Positions 11,053 to 22,038 of a DNA stretch of 42,133 bases are shown here, one piece after another (the first letter of the stretch is position 1; each line of letters opens with the position of its first letter). Under the pieces are notes generated by a model. It made no database searches and was not told the DNA's origin. It saw nothing but the letters and a program-made list of their open reading frames with translations. Source of the DNA: Plantago elongata. Lineage: Eukaryota; Streptophyta; Magnoliopsida; Lamiales; Plantaginaceae. The translations under genes and the position numbers were made by a program. The stretch covers positions 1-42,133 of the forward strand of contig JAYMSP010000751.1 in the NCBI GenBank assembly GCA_036897095.1. Direction: 5' to 3'.

Positions 11053-13122
11053 TCATCGAAGTTCCTCTGAACTAAATTTGTTCCAGGCTTCCTATCAATT
11101 ATCAATGATAAGTAGCAGAATGTTAACACCATATGCGAAGGAAAGATGAGAACATCGAAATTATATAACAAATGTTCCAATTAATGCAAAGAAATTTCCC
11201 CTTTTTTAAAGCATAAACTAGAAGAGTATTACCTTTAGGATATCAAACACCTTTTCTGCAATATATTTTTGTTGGAGATTGGCTCCTTTTTGTTGAACTT
11301 TGTCTGGGTGGACATACAAGGTGGCTTTTCTATACACCTTTTTCACTGAATCAGAAGTTATCATGTCTGTCAATGAAACAGGACGCCAGCCACATTCAGG
11401 CCACAAAACCTGCAAGACATTCAATGGCACCATAAATTTTGTATATTGCTTATGCTCGGCCGTGAATCAAAAGCCCAAGAGAAACAAAACAGGGACTGCT
11501 AGTATGTAATCGAACATGGTAGCAGGCACCTTCACAAACAACTATTTAATAGCTCACCAAGACAACTATTAACTTACCATAACAGATTAACCAGTGTAAT
11601 GTATACAACCAACTTAAGTTTTTACATTCACACCAGTGCATATAAGCTAGTCACACACCGTCTGACAAATTCTGGTAAGTCATTGACCTCCCTTTAGAGG
11701 GGAAATATGACTTGTATAATGGAGATTTAGTATTCTTATGTTCAGAACTAAGGGGGAGTACTAGTAATCTTGGCCAAAAAATATGAAAGAGTAGTCTTAC
11801 AAAAGGCTACCCATTGGGAACAACAGGTTAAGTAGGTATATATGTCCTTGAATCAAAATTAAGTTCAAGCCCTCGACTAACTCGATATTTTAGTGTTTAT
11901 TTGTTACTTATTAGAACAGGATAAATGCGAAGTGGCAAGGGAAAATTAGTTTTACTACTTTGCCCATTTTGAAAGAAAATATATAGAAATGAATTTAATA
12001 GATTTAAGGAAAACATTGGAATTATACAGTACAGTATTTAAGGCTTTAACAGCGCTACATAACTCCAAAAGGTGTCCATACCGTAGTCATAATTCCAGAG
12101 CTACTTACGCAGGGCACATAATCAAGGCCAAAGCTGACATACTAACTAGCTAACTAAAATTGTTTCATGATATTCACCATGAGAACTCAATATATTAGAC
12201 AAGACATACCGAGTAAAAGTACAAAACTCCTTTACATGTCAGGTTCAGTAATAGGGAAACACATAAAGATTGAAAATACAAAAGGATAGTATAATACCTG
12301 TTGTAATGAAGACAACAAGGCACGTAAATTGCCCTCTTTCCCCGCAGACCAAAGTTTTATATCTTTTTCCAGTGTTTCTGCAAGCCTCTGTTTAAATTAA
12401 CAATCAGAGAACAGACTATATCAGAGGAATCCCAAGATAAATGTTTGCTGTCTAAGATAAATTGCAATTACATGTCCCTTGTATTTGCTATTTGTTTCAA
12501 TCAGACAATGTCTGATTCAACAGGCATGTGATTCCACACGGACTACCTGCTATTATCCCTACTAAGACTCAATTGATTTGGCACATCCAATAACTTTATT
12601 TCATCCAAACAATCTCCATTAATCAGGTTTACCAGTCTATATGTTAAAGAGTGATGACAGAGAGCGACAAACAACATATACTAGGACATTCATTTAATCT
12701 TGCATATTCTACTGCCCCCAACACATAAAGAAGTCCATACACACAGTTCAAGAGAATGTATTTCCCCAATTATCATTCTTACACGTTTCTCTTCCTGTTC
12801 GTACTGGCTTTCAAAATCACGCTGATTCTTTACAGCTAGAGCTTCATCCTGGAAAAGGGAAGAAAAAAAACGTAAATGCACCAAACTAAAAAGATTCAGC
12901 CCAAGTGCGCAAAGAATTTCTACAATAACAATACAAATAATACTAAATAATTATTATTATTATTATTTGTTAGAGAACAAATGTACAAGAGTTAGTATTG
13001 GGTTAGACTGTTATAGGCCCAACTATTACGGACTCTTTAGAAGCTTCTTTATCTTGTATAAATATATGGTTGTACTCTCTCATTGATTACATCAGAATAA
13101 ACCCTATTCTATTTTCTCTCAA

Positions 13123-13171
<49 letters not shown>

Positions 13172-16034
13172 GAAAAAAGGTTGAAAGAGCAAGAGCAAGA
13201 GAAGAGTTAAAAAAGATTGCTTTAGTTGCATCTGGCATCCTGTATAATGTTTCAAATGCAAACACATGGTAGCCATTGGCACTTGGGAGCGGGGAGGGGT
13301 GGTAAGCGGAGAAGTACATACAAGTCACAAGTGAAATTACATGCAGAAAGCTAGTAATCTTACCATTCGTTCCTTCATTCTCATATGCCGTCTCCACCTA
13401 GCTTCTCGTCGTTCTCGAGGCTCTCCGTCGATCTCTTGGAACTCGTCAGTTAAAACCGCATCATCTGCAAGGAGGATAGTAACAGAACGTATTACATTCT
13501 GGAAGACAATTCTTTTAACATTAACAGAATGACTATAAATACAAAGATCCCACTCAATGATCATGCCAGGTAAAAAAACACTTCTACGAGGCAACAAAAG
13601 TCTGATGCTCAACCACCGACCGGGTTGAGGGAAAATGTGTTTAAATTGAAAAGATCATTGTTCCAAATTTGCACCTCAAATTGCAAAAGCAAAGAAGCAA
13701 GAAGTGTAATCAAGTGAAACCCAATTTTGTGTATATTAACCACAAGCACACAGCCAAAAAAGAAGAAGCTGTTACTGTTAGTTAGTTTCTCAAAATTGCA
13801 CAATAATATTAAAAACATTCCTGAGAGGAGACAAGATAATACATAGTCAACTGAAATATGAATTACTAGCGATCACCACTCCCTCTATTCCAAAACACAT
13901 GCCACCACAACCCATTCTGCCTTTTCAGATGTCCAAATAAATTCTTCTCATTTCTAAACTAGTAAGTTTCTTCCCCAACGAGTTTAAATTTACTTAATAT
14001 TTTTCATTCTCCTCATTATAAGATTACTTTCCAATTTTTTAATCCAATTTTATCCTTCTTTTTTTTTAATTTATAGATTTACACATTTGTTTCAGGATGC
14101 AGGGAGTATTAGGATGTAATATTGTGTGATCTTTCTACTAGCAGGAACGATCACACACTTGTTGTAGTATTGAACAGCTTATATACTCAATATTGCGAAA
14201 ATGTTGCCTCACAAAGTAGAAGATGTTAGCAATGTAAGTAGCAATACTAATTATTCTTATTTTATAGTTTTTGCTGCATATTGCATCAAAATAGTTTTAA
14301 CAGAATCATTTCATATGTATTCCATGCTTACAACTTAGGTTATAGGATAAATGCATTTGGCATAGTTAATCGAAGTAATTTATCCAGATCTGAAGCATGC
14401 ATCACAACTAAAGAAGCATTTTTTAAGTTTCTCATGGAATTACCATCCCAGAGATTGAAGACTGGAGATGGTGTAACTGAACGCTTAACCGTCCGCACAT
14501 TTGGAGGTGGCACATTGAAGCCTGTCGATGGCCTAACCGTTTGCGCACCTGGAGGTGGAACGTTGAAAGCTGGAGGTGGTGTAACTGAACGCTTAACCGA
14601 CCGCGTGTCTGGAGGCGGTACAGGCTTTTGCCCTTGGTTGGAGAAGAAATCAAACTCGGAATCCTGAACAGCAGAACAACAAATCAATTCGATACTCTTA
14701 AAAATCAGAATGAAGCAAATATACAGTTTAATGTTATACCTGGGCAGTTGCATTTCTGACATTACCCTTTTGCCATATATCATCAATGTTTACAGACTGA
14801 CTTGGAGGTTTACTTTGATTATTGAAGAAATCATCTAGATCGTCCAATGAAACATTCTTTGAGTCTTTTGCCTTATCTTGAGCAAAGAACTGAAGAGGAT
14901 CGTCATCGACAATCACGCCAGCATGATTTGGCTGGTTATTTGACTTCGAAGAAGGGTCTGCCTTTGTGTGTTTACTGTTAATCACAACAAACAGATGGCA
15001 TATATTCATATACAGAGGATAAAGGGCCTAAAAGAACATTTTAAACAGTTCATAGCCTCTCAGTTCCTACATGAACTTCACAAAATGCTAAAGAGCAATC
15101 ATAAGACTATCAATGTGCCTTACTGCCATAGACAGCCCAGTTATGTTATAAAAAACAGTCTCTCTTTCCTTCCGTAAAGCTTTACTTGAGCATATCAAGC
15201 TAATAATCAATAGTAAAACAAAACCAACTTCATAGAGTTCTAAAGAGCTACTACTTCACATAACAAGCTAACACTACACAAAACAAAACCAGCTTTAAAA
15301 ATGCTAAAACGCTACATTAGAGCATAACAAGGTGGTACAAAACAAAATAAAACCAACAACAGAATGCTAAAGAGCTATACTAGAGATCATAATAGACTAC
15401 TACCAACAACTTCACAGAATGCATAAACAAGGTAAGACTACTGAAAAATTCAAAACCAGCTTCACAAAATGCTCAAGAGCTACACTATCATCTAACAGCA
15501 TAACAAGCTACTACTTGACAAAACAATCATCGTAAGCTTAAAACGCACGCCTCACCCTTGATTAGACGACTCCACACCAAATCCAGGTATCAAATCCTCA
15601 TAACCAGAGCCCGTTTTCGTAGGTTTCGGTCCCAAAATCCCAAACACATCATCATGAACAACTTCACTACCCAGCCCAAGCAAATCATCATAGCTATTGG
15701 AAGCTACAGAGCCCGAATTAGCACTAGTCCTCACCCCACCGAAAATATCAAAATCATCATTAACGCTATTGAAACCTACCGAACCTGAATCACCACTACT
15801 CCTCACCCCACCGAATATGTCAACATCATCGTTCCCAAAATAACTCTGTGTCTGGGGTTTGGCCGTGAAAAAACCGTCTAAATCATACGAAGAGGAGCCT
15901 ACAGTATTGGAGGTGTTAGAGGGGGGGAAATAGGAAGGCTGCTTAGGTTTCTGCTTGAGCTTGGACAAGGGAGCTGATCGGTCACCGGATTTGAATCCGT
16001 GATACTCATCTACCAAAACTCCGAATTGGTCCAT
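11053..16034 (-). CDS. Auxilin-like J-domain protein (clathrin uncoating)
   Basis: Eight exons on the minus strand: 16034-15556, 14974-14740, 14663-14444, 13464-13364, 12848-12783, 12387-12298, 11409-11233 and 11091-11053. All borders are GT/AG and phases agree, giving 468 aa. Auxilins recruit Hsp70 to clathrin coats through a C-terminal J domain. Here the J domain covers about residues 375-468, with [33 protein letters not shown], the catalytic HPDK at 431-434, FDILK and the ending [13 protein letters not shown] charged helical stretch (about 312-367: [15 protein letters not shown] and EQEEKR) precedes it. The N-terminal two thirds is low-complexity. It has two [14 protein letters not shown] repeats in exon 1, three proline-rich FNVPPP repeats in exon 3, and several acidic/aromatic motifs (DLDGFF, DLDDFF, EFDFF, DDVFG) that could bind clathrin adaptors. 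The last point is inference. The precise Arabidopsis counterpart among auxilin-like proteins is not settled. Confidence 0.93.
12968..13124 (-). mobile_element. Short solo LTR inside an auxilin-like intron
   Basis: 157 bp beginning TGTTAGAGAAC and ending TCTCTCAACA, so with TG...CA ends. It is flanked by TTATT on both sides (12963-12967 and 13125-13129), consistent with a 5-bp target duplication, although the surrounding TTA microsatellite makes that ambiguous. The interior reads as an LTR on the plus strand: a TATAAATATATGG box near 13058 followed by CTCTCTCATTGATTAC. No internal domain or second LTR is present. The size suits a TRIM- or small Copia-type LTR. The strand given is that of the host gene; the LTR itself reads plus. 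Confidence 0.65.
13125..13171. repeat. (TTA)n microsatellite
   Basis: A pure TTA run of about 15 units. The same array continues on the far side of the solo LTR (about 12951-12967), so the LTR appears to have split one microsatellite. Confidence 0.85.
13878..14108. mobile_element. Stowaway-like MITE in an auxilin-like intron
   Basis: The left end reads ACTCCCTCTATTCC and the reverse complement of the right end reads TACTCCCTGCATCCTG, matching the CTCCCTCCGT-type ends of Stowaway (Tc1/mariner) MITEs. About 230 bp, AT-rich, non-coding and diverged. Confidence 0.6.
15180..15520. repeat. Degenerate minisatellite in intron 1 of the auxilin-like gene
   Basis: Five or so units of about 50-65 bp, each with AAAACCA(A/G)CTTCA followed by AATGCTAAAGAGCTA and CATAACAAGCTACTAC, starting near 15220, 15286, 15350, 15400 and 15452. 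A further partial unit lies near 15070. The array fills most of the 581-bp intron. Confidence 0.6.
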
Positions 16035-17180
16035 AATTGGAATGATCGAACTTAGGTTCTATGTCGAAACGGATCGGATAATTGAGATTTGAGAAGAGAA
16101 TATTGGTTAGGGAATTGATTGATTGATGAAAGAGGAAAAGAAACACCTAAATTCTCTCAAAGCCGAAATACGCGTATTGTTCTTGAGTCGGTGGATGGAA
16201 GGAAGAAGAAGAAAAGCTGTATTTACTATTTCAATTAATGTTTGTATTTATTCTTTCTTTTTTGTACTTTGTTTTATTTGTATGTACTGTTATTAGGTGT
16301 TTGGCAGGTTTTTTGATTGAATAATGTGGACTGGTTCAAGCTAGATGATCATGGCTAGCTGGGAACTGTTCAATGATTTACAGCTCAGCAGACGTGGTCA
16401 CTCTCCAATTTTCACCTAGCTGTTTTCGAGTTTAGTCTATAATACGACATGTATTTTTTTTCGAGGATTATATCATCAATGAATGATGATGGAAGGTGAT
16501 GCATTGTGATTGTAACCAAGAAGATACGGCAGGTTCAAACGATGTGTTATTGATACATTGCGAAATTGCATAATAATTTACATTGGAATTCAACATAAGG
16601 CAACAACTTATTTACATATGAAGTTTACGTGGTAAATTATTAAACCTACTTGAGTTCAGATTTTGCAAGAGATCACCTCCCAATAAGCAGGATTAATAGT
16701 TAAGGCTTGTACAGTTTACCTCATGCATGAAGTATAAATTTTGAAAAACCATTCACCATAATTTTAAGAAGAGTAGTATTAAATCGAGAGACACACTCGT
16801 TATACTAGTAGAAAACATTACAAAAATCATTAAGCACCCTTTTTCTAATATAAACACTGATTGATTTAATACAACCCTTTTAAAAGATGCATCTAGTTTT
16901 CAAGCTAACTCATAAATTGAAAAGAAAAAATAAAACGAGAAACATGTGCAGAATGTGAATGTTTCTAGTTTTTAAACCCATTCAAAATTCAATGATGCCT
17001 GAGATGTCATAGTGACGGGTAGCAACAACAACAAAGTTAAGCCATACAGCTTGAAGATTCATACAAAAAAACTTCTAGTCTACATAGCTATATCAAGATC
17101 CTCTCAGGTATTATACTGACGAGTCTGGAAAAACACGGGTGGGTTTCCAAGAGCAGGTCCTCTACTGTCCTATCGCCAAA
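16035..17180. other. Auxilin-like 5' leader and intergenic space
   Basis: The first 150-200 bp (16035-16230) are probably the leader and promoter of the minus-strand auxilin-like gene. No clear TATA box was seen. The rest up to the KCP2 stop codon holds no gene. The KCP2 3'UTR likely occupies about 17040-17180. Confidence 0.5.
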
Positions 17181-18310
17181 TCAATAGCGTTTAGCTTTAG
17201 ATTCACCTTTGGCCACTATCATTCCCGAAAGCTTGTTCACCTCATATAGTAGCCCAACCGAGAAGAGAAAGCTGCATATCCAAAGTCATCATCAAACCAT
17301 ATATAAAAAAAAGTCCCATACCGAAGCAAAGTAGCAAACTATAATATGATCAACAGAAGTATTTAATAATGAAAGGAAAATGTTATACCAGGTTGTGATG
17401 CAAACTCTGTGAACGGTGCTAGCAGCTATAAGTGCCACCACTTCAGCGACAATAACTGAGAGCCATGAATGAAGAACACCAATTAGTTAAAAAACATTAA
17501 CCAAATCAGCATTTCACTAACTATTGGAGTCGAGCATTATCAGCATTAGCATATCACTCTAAGCGGCTAATTTGACCAAAATGATCGACTGATTGCTACA
17601 TAGCAATAGAAAGCAGTATAAGCTATATATGTATGCAGATAAATGTCCTTTGGTGGTAGAATATTAGAGAAGTTGACAGTGAACAGGTAGCTGCTGAAAA
17701 GAATAAAGTGTCGGATTGCAAACGGGAAGCCCATAAAATTAATGCATCTCCAGCAACATATCTCTTTTAGCATTAGCAAGTGGCAAAATATAAAGCAGAG
17801 TGCCACAAAATAATGGGACTAACCAGCACCCCATCCAGTCTTGGCACCACATGTTTCCTGATAGTTACCAATGAACTGTAGAATAAAAATTAAATTAGGC
17901 ACAGAAAATACAGCCAAAAAGTTATATTACTTGGATGATTAAGCACGGAAACACAGACAAAATACATCGCTAAACAAACCAAAAAAGTAACAAGAAATGA
18001 CAAGTTTAGCATAAAGAGGTCTGAAATCATTCAATTCTATAGTGATCAAACTAGAGCGATAAGTCTGAGTACAAAGAAGAACATGATGTCCATAATTCTC
18101 GTCATTTTCAAATTTCAGGAGTTCTCTGCCGATAACGCTTAGTGTGAGTTGCATTATTGCATTCCATGTATTTGAAGTTGAGATTACAGAGAACTTGCTT
18201 TAATATAGTGTGCTGGCTTAGATAAAAAGGGAAACAAACTTGTCCTTACATGTACCATAAATCGATTGGGTTGTCAAACCTGAAGTAGTTATCAATGTTT
18301 CTCTTGGATA

Positions 18311-18364
<54 letters not shown>

Positions 18365-19794
18365 CATATCGTTACACCAACAGTCAAAGTGTTAAGATAG
18401 GCTAAGTTCCATCAATTTTGGAAAGCACTTCTCTTTCTTCAATTTTAGATCGACTCCTGTTGCCATGTCAGAATAATTACATTTGGTTTGCTTCCTTAGC
18501 AACATAACTATCATAACTACAAGCACCTGATGAGGATAGAAAGGGAACAGGAATATAACAATACTGTTTTAGACTGACAGATAACCCATTATTAGTCTCA
18601 ATAAGTATATGCATTATTCCTATAATGCATTGGTTTTTATGTGAGCATTATCACCCACCAGTCACGTTTCTATCTACCTGCTCACTCGGAAAACGCAGTT
18701 ATTACTACAAGCACATCTTATCTTATTAGAGCAACAAACCGTGGATATAGGCTTCTCTGTATTAGGCATTGGAGGAAGACATGTTACACAAAAATATGTT
18801 TTCACCAACTGAAGTGACTACCTCCATCCAAAATACCAACTTCCCATAAACCGAGGGTAAACATAACACGAACACTACCAAATATTAAGTGTCTGATTGG
18901 CTAAGAACTAAAATTCAGAAAAACGGGTTTAAAACACCTAAATTTTAACATAACTCAAGGTTTTAACTCTATACGAGTTACCTACGTACACAAAGACAAA
19001 ACTATGAGCATAATGACCATTAAAAGGATAGATTCTCTTACAGTCAGAAGCACTAAAAATATGATAGAGCTGGTGAATCCTCCAAGAATAGTAAAAAGCT
19101 CCGAAGATGCCAATTTTGCTCTGTACACTTCTTGCAGAGAAAGAGTTACAACAAACAGAAAAAACGAATAGAGCATTGAACTCCCTGCTGCAGCCATCTC
19201 AGTGATATGACACTGGAAAACGAAAAACAACAATGTCAAAAAATCACCCACAAAAAAGGAAACATAAGCAGGAAGAACAGGTAAAAAATATATTACAATC
19301 AGGCCTTCTGAGTCTAGTAACTAGTAAAACATCATTTGGCATGTTGAAAAGGTTTTGACATATCACATAGCAAGAAGCAGCTTCTCAACATCACTGAAAC
19401 TCACATCTTTCGATAAAATTTAGTCATCGCTGATACTCACATCTTCCGGTAAAATTTGTCATCACTGCTGAACTAATTAGCTGTAAATCAGCTAGTACTA
19501 CATTATAATTTATGCCACGATATTCACGAAGCTTAAAAACCTCAAGCAAATAATTATATGAACTGATGAAATTCATCTATATTCTGCATATCTGAGTGAA
19601 TCTTACAGCAGAAACCTAAAATTGTCGATAAAATCAGCATTGAATACAATAATCGATCGAAATTGAGAAAAAAATCCCAAATTTGCCAATTCACCAATGT
19701 ACAGAACAATCACTGTGATCGATACGGCTTACATTAGAAATGCATCGAAAGTAGAAAATTGAAATCAAATCGAAAAATGGAGACGAGACTCACC
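17181..19794 (-). CDS. KRTCAP2/KCP2-type oligosaccharyltransferase subunit
   Basis: Coding exons on the minus strand are 19197-19042, 17875-17824, 17455-17389 and 17271-17181; phases agree and the product is 121 aa. A non-coding first exon ends at 19794 (TTTG then GTGAGT) and joins the ATG exon at 19212, so the span includes a 5'UTR intron of about 580 bp. The protein matches the keratinocyte-associated protein 2 family, a small membrane subunit of the ER oligosaccharyltransferase that transfers glycans to asparagines of nascent proteins. Visible family features are GSSMLYSFFLFVVTLSLQE, YRAKLASSELFTILGGFTSS, a luminal/cytosolic loop QETCGAKTGWGA, a second hydrophobic block through VALIAASTVHRVCITT, and a third (FLFSVGLLYEVNKLSG), ending in a basic tail KGESKAKRY. 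Three membrane segments are expected. The length is that of plant homologues. The long second intron contains a (TG)n run. Confidence 0.93.
18314..18362. repeat. (TG)n microsatellite in a KCP2 intron
   Basis: An uninterrupted run of about 24 TG units within the intron between coding exons 1 and 2 of the KCP2 gene. A likely length-polymorphic marker. Confidence 0.9.
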
Positions 19795-19859
19795 AAAGAT
19801 GAAGACTGATTTCCTAGCTGGTGAGTGACGACGAATCCTGGATCAAAGGCGTGGAGAAG

Positions 19860-20599
19860 AACCCTTTTAGCTGCATTTTTGTGTTGGATTTACTCTCGAC
19901 TAGCGCTTCTACTGTAAACTGCACGTAATCGCGTTTTGGGGCTTATGAGATACTTCACAACAAAATGGTTAAAATAACGTTCGAAATTACGCTCGAAATT
20001 AATCTGTTGGAATATTTATATATAAAATTTATTTTGGATAAATCTTATAACAAGTTACTCATTAGTCACTAGTAAACTTTTCAGTGTGCACACGATGTAA
20101 GGGCGATGTACGTGGAAAAAGATATATTGCTATAGTGAAAAAAGAATAAGTGTTCCAAGTCACATTGAGTCATTTCTTATATTTCTTTCTTAAGGCAGTT
20201 AGTCAAAATGATCGAATTTCGATTAGATAATAATTAGTCCGTTATACGTTAAAATTAAAAGATATTGAATGTAATGAATGAAGAAAATCGGCATGCTAAA
20301 TTTTGTTACCTTTAATCAAAAGTTTTTACTATATATAAATAGATAGCGTACGAAAAAATCATACTAAACATAAAATTGTACTGATTATAAAATGTTAATT
20401 CAATATCCAACAAGACTATTGATTGTTCCGGTATGATGTCGAATACATATATTAATTAGTAAATAATATAACTTATCGAATACGAACACGTGTTCAAATG
20501 AGAACAATGTTAATGCGGTCAGTGTGATTTTTAATACACTATATGTGACTTCATTCTTAGTTTACTCAAGAATCAGAATGACAATTCTACCTATTGTAA
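19860..20599. other. Intergenic between the divergent KCP2 and NADK2 genes
   Basis: The KCP2 promoter lies at the start of this segment. No open frame or recognisable element was seen in the rest, which is AT-rich. Confidence 0.5.
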
Positions 20600-21290
20600 C
20601 TGTCTACAAGATCTATTGAGTTAACAAATTAGTATCAGATCCCTTGAATTATTAAAAATTGAATGTTAAATTTCTTTGAATTATTAAATTAATCTCTGAA
20701 TTATAAAAATAAGTGCACAAAATTCATTGAGCTATTGAAAAAAGTGTACGAAACTCCCTGAGTTATTAAAATATGTGTGTTGAAATCCTCGACCTTTTTT
20801 TTCCCTACTTGCTCGTGTTAGGTGCTACAGTGGATGCTCTTTTAGTTTTTCTTACTCAAAATTATATTTTGACTTCATTTTTTCCCTTGTACATGACTAA
20901 TAATAAATTGGTATATGTTGTTAATTTATACGTAGTGTCAATTTTAATTAGTGTTATTTATGATTATTATTTATATTTCAATAGTTCAAATTCAAGTCAT
21001 ATGAATTTATTATGTATATTTAGTATTTATGTAAAAATATATTTTTAAGAATTCATAAGATTTTGTGCATGTTTACGATAATTTTATTTACTTTTTACAT
21101 TAATTCGGTGTGAGATAACAAAAATAAAAATATATAGTCGCACCTAATGAGCTTGTATCTCACACTTTAAAAAATGAAGGATGGGGGTTTCGTGCACATT
21201 TTTTAATAATTCAAGGAAGTTTGGTACTAATTCGTTAACTCATGAGAATTTTACGCACATTATTAATAACTTATGGGGTGTTATGCATTT
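20600..21290. mobile_element. Inverted-repeat element built of about 31-bp units
   Basis: From 20618 the plus strand reads GAGTTAAC-AATTAGTA followed by CCTTGAATTATTAAAAA, then four or five diverged units of about 31 bp with the pattern TCCCTGAGTTATTAAAA-TGTG...GAAAC up to about 20795. From 21242 back to 21180 the minus strand repeats the same order (GAGTTAACGAATTAGTA, CCTTGAATTATTAAAAA, TGTGCACGAAACCCCC). An outer unit lies at 21243-21285. The 370-bp centre is AT-rich and carries only a meaningless hydrophobic frame. This is a foldback-like arrangement. Exact ends and target duplication were not found. Confidence 0.6.
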
Positions 21291-21990
21291 TAATTCTATT
21301 CATGATAGATCATTGATCATACTAAATGACATTAATAAACTTTGCATTCCAACCCAAATGATATTGTGGCCCTGTTTATCACTAGATTTTTAATTAAATT
21401 TTTAGTTTCATATTTTTTTAATAAAAAATTATTCTATGAACGCGCAACTTCTTAAACAAGTTAGTTGAAAAGTTAATTGGTTTGAGAAGATAATCAAGTT
21501 AGATTGTTGAAAAAGAAAGCTCCCCAATCAACTAACAGCTAACTTTTCAGTTAATTTTACAAAACAAAACCATAAAAAGTTGTTGATAGAAGAGCGCTCC
21601 CAAAAAACACCGATCCCTAACCATCGTTGGAAGAGTTGGGTCCAATTATTCACCATCACGACAAGCGTTATTACTTTTCGATTTAAAAAATACATTTTTT
21701 AATGACCACTCACCTGAATTAACAAATATACCCTTATAATTCATTCTTATGATTTTTTTTAGCTTACAATTACCAATCTAGCCTTCATTGAATTGTCCCA
21801 CCAATTTAGCAAGTCATTCGATACCATCCACAAAAAGTGGATAATATCCTGGTGGGCTTCGTTGCCTACTCCCAAAACTGAACTGTAAAAACTGTATACT
21901 GTAAAATCCACACACCACATAACAAAAAAACACCAAATTCACTTTCCATTTTCTGCAATCAAAATCAACGAAAAGCTTCTCATTCAATCC
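21291..21990. other. Upstream region of NADK2
   Basis: No gene seen. GGCCCTGTTTATCACTAG near 21370 and a reverse-complementary looking AACTAACAGC/GTTAGTTG pair (21461-21545) suggest an old MITE. The NADK2 leader probably begins in the last 150 bp; no firm TATA box was found. Confidence 0.4.
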
Positions 21991-22038
21991 ATGGTGGCAT
22001 GGCAACACCACTGTGTTACAGTTGCTTGTGCCACATGA
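21991..22038 (+). CDS. Upstream ORF overlapping the NADK2 start
   Basis: An ATG 8 nt before the chosen NADK2 start opens a 15-codon frame ([15 protein letters not shown]) in another phase that ends at TGA 22036-22038, inside the NADK2 coding region. Its context (T at -3) is weaker than that of the NADK2 ATG (G at -3 and G at +4), so ribosomes could scan past it. Whether it lies in the transcript depends on the unmapped transcription start. Confidence 0.35.
   Translation: MVAWQHHCVTVACAT

Noticed and set aside
14281..14667. 128-codon plus-strand frame with GGGTLK-type repeats
   Set aside because: It is the antisense of the proline-rich exon 3 of the auxilin-like gene.
20773..21048. 91-codon hydrophobic frame
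   Set aside because: It lies in the AT-rich loop of the inverted-repeat element and begins inside one of the repeat units. Its hydrophobic character is what AT-rich DNA gives by chance.
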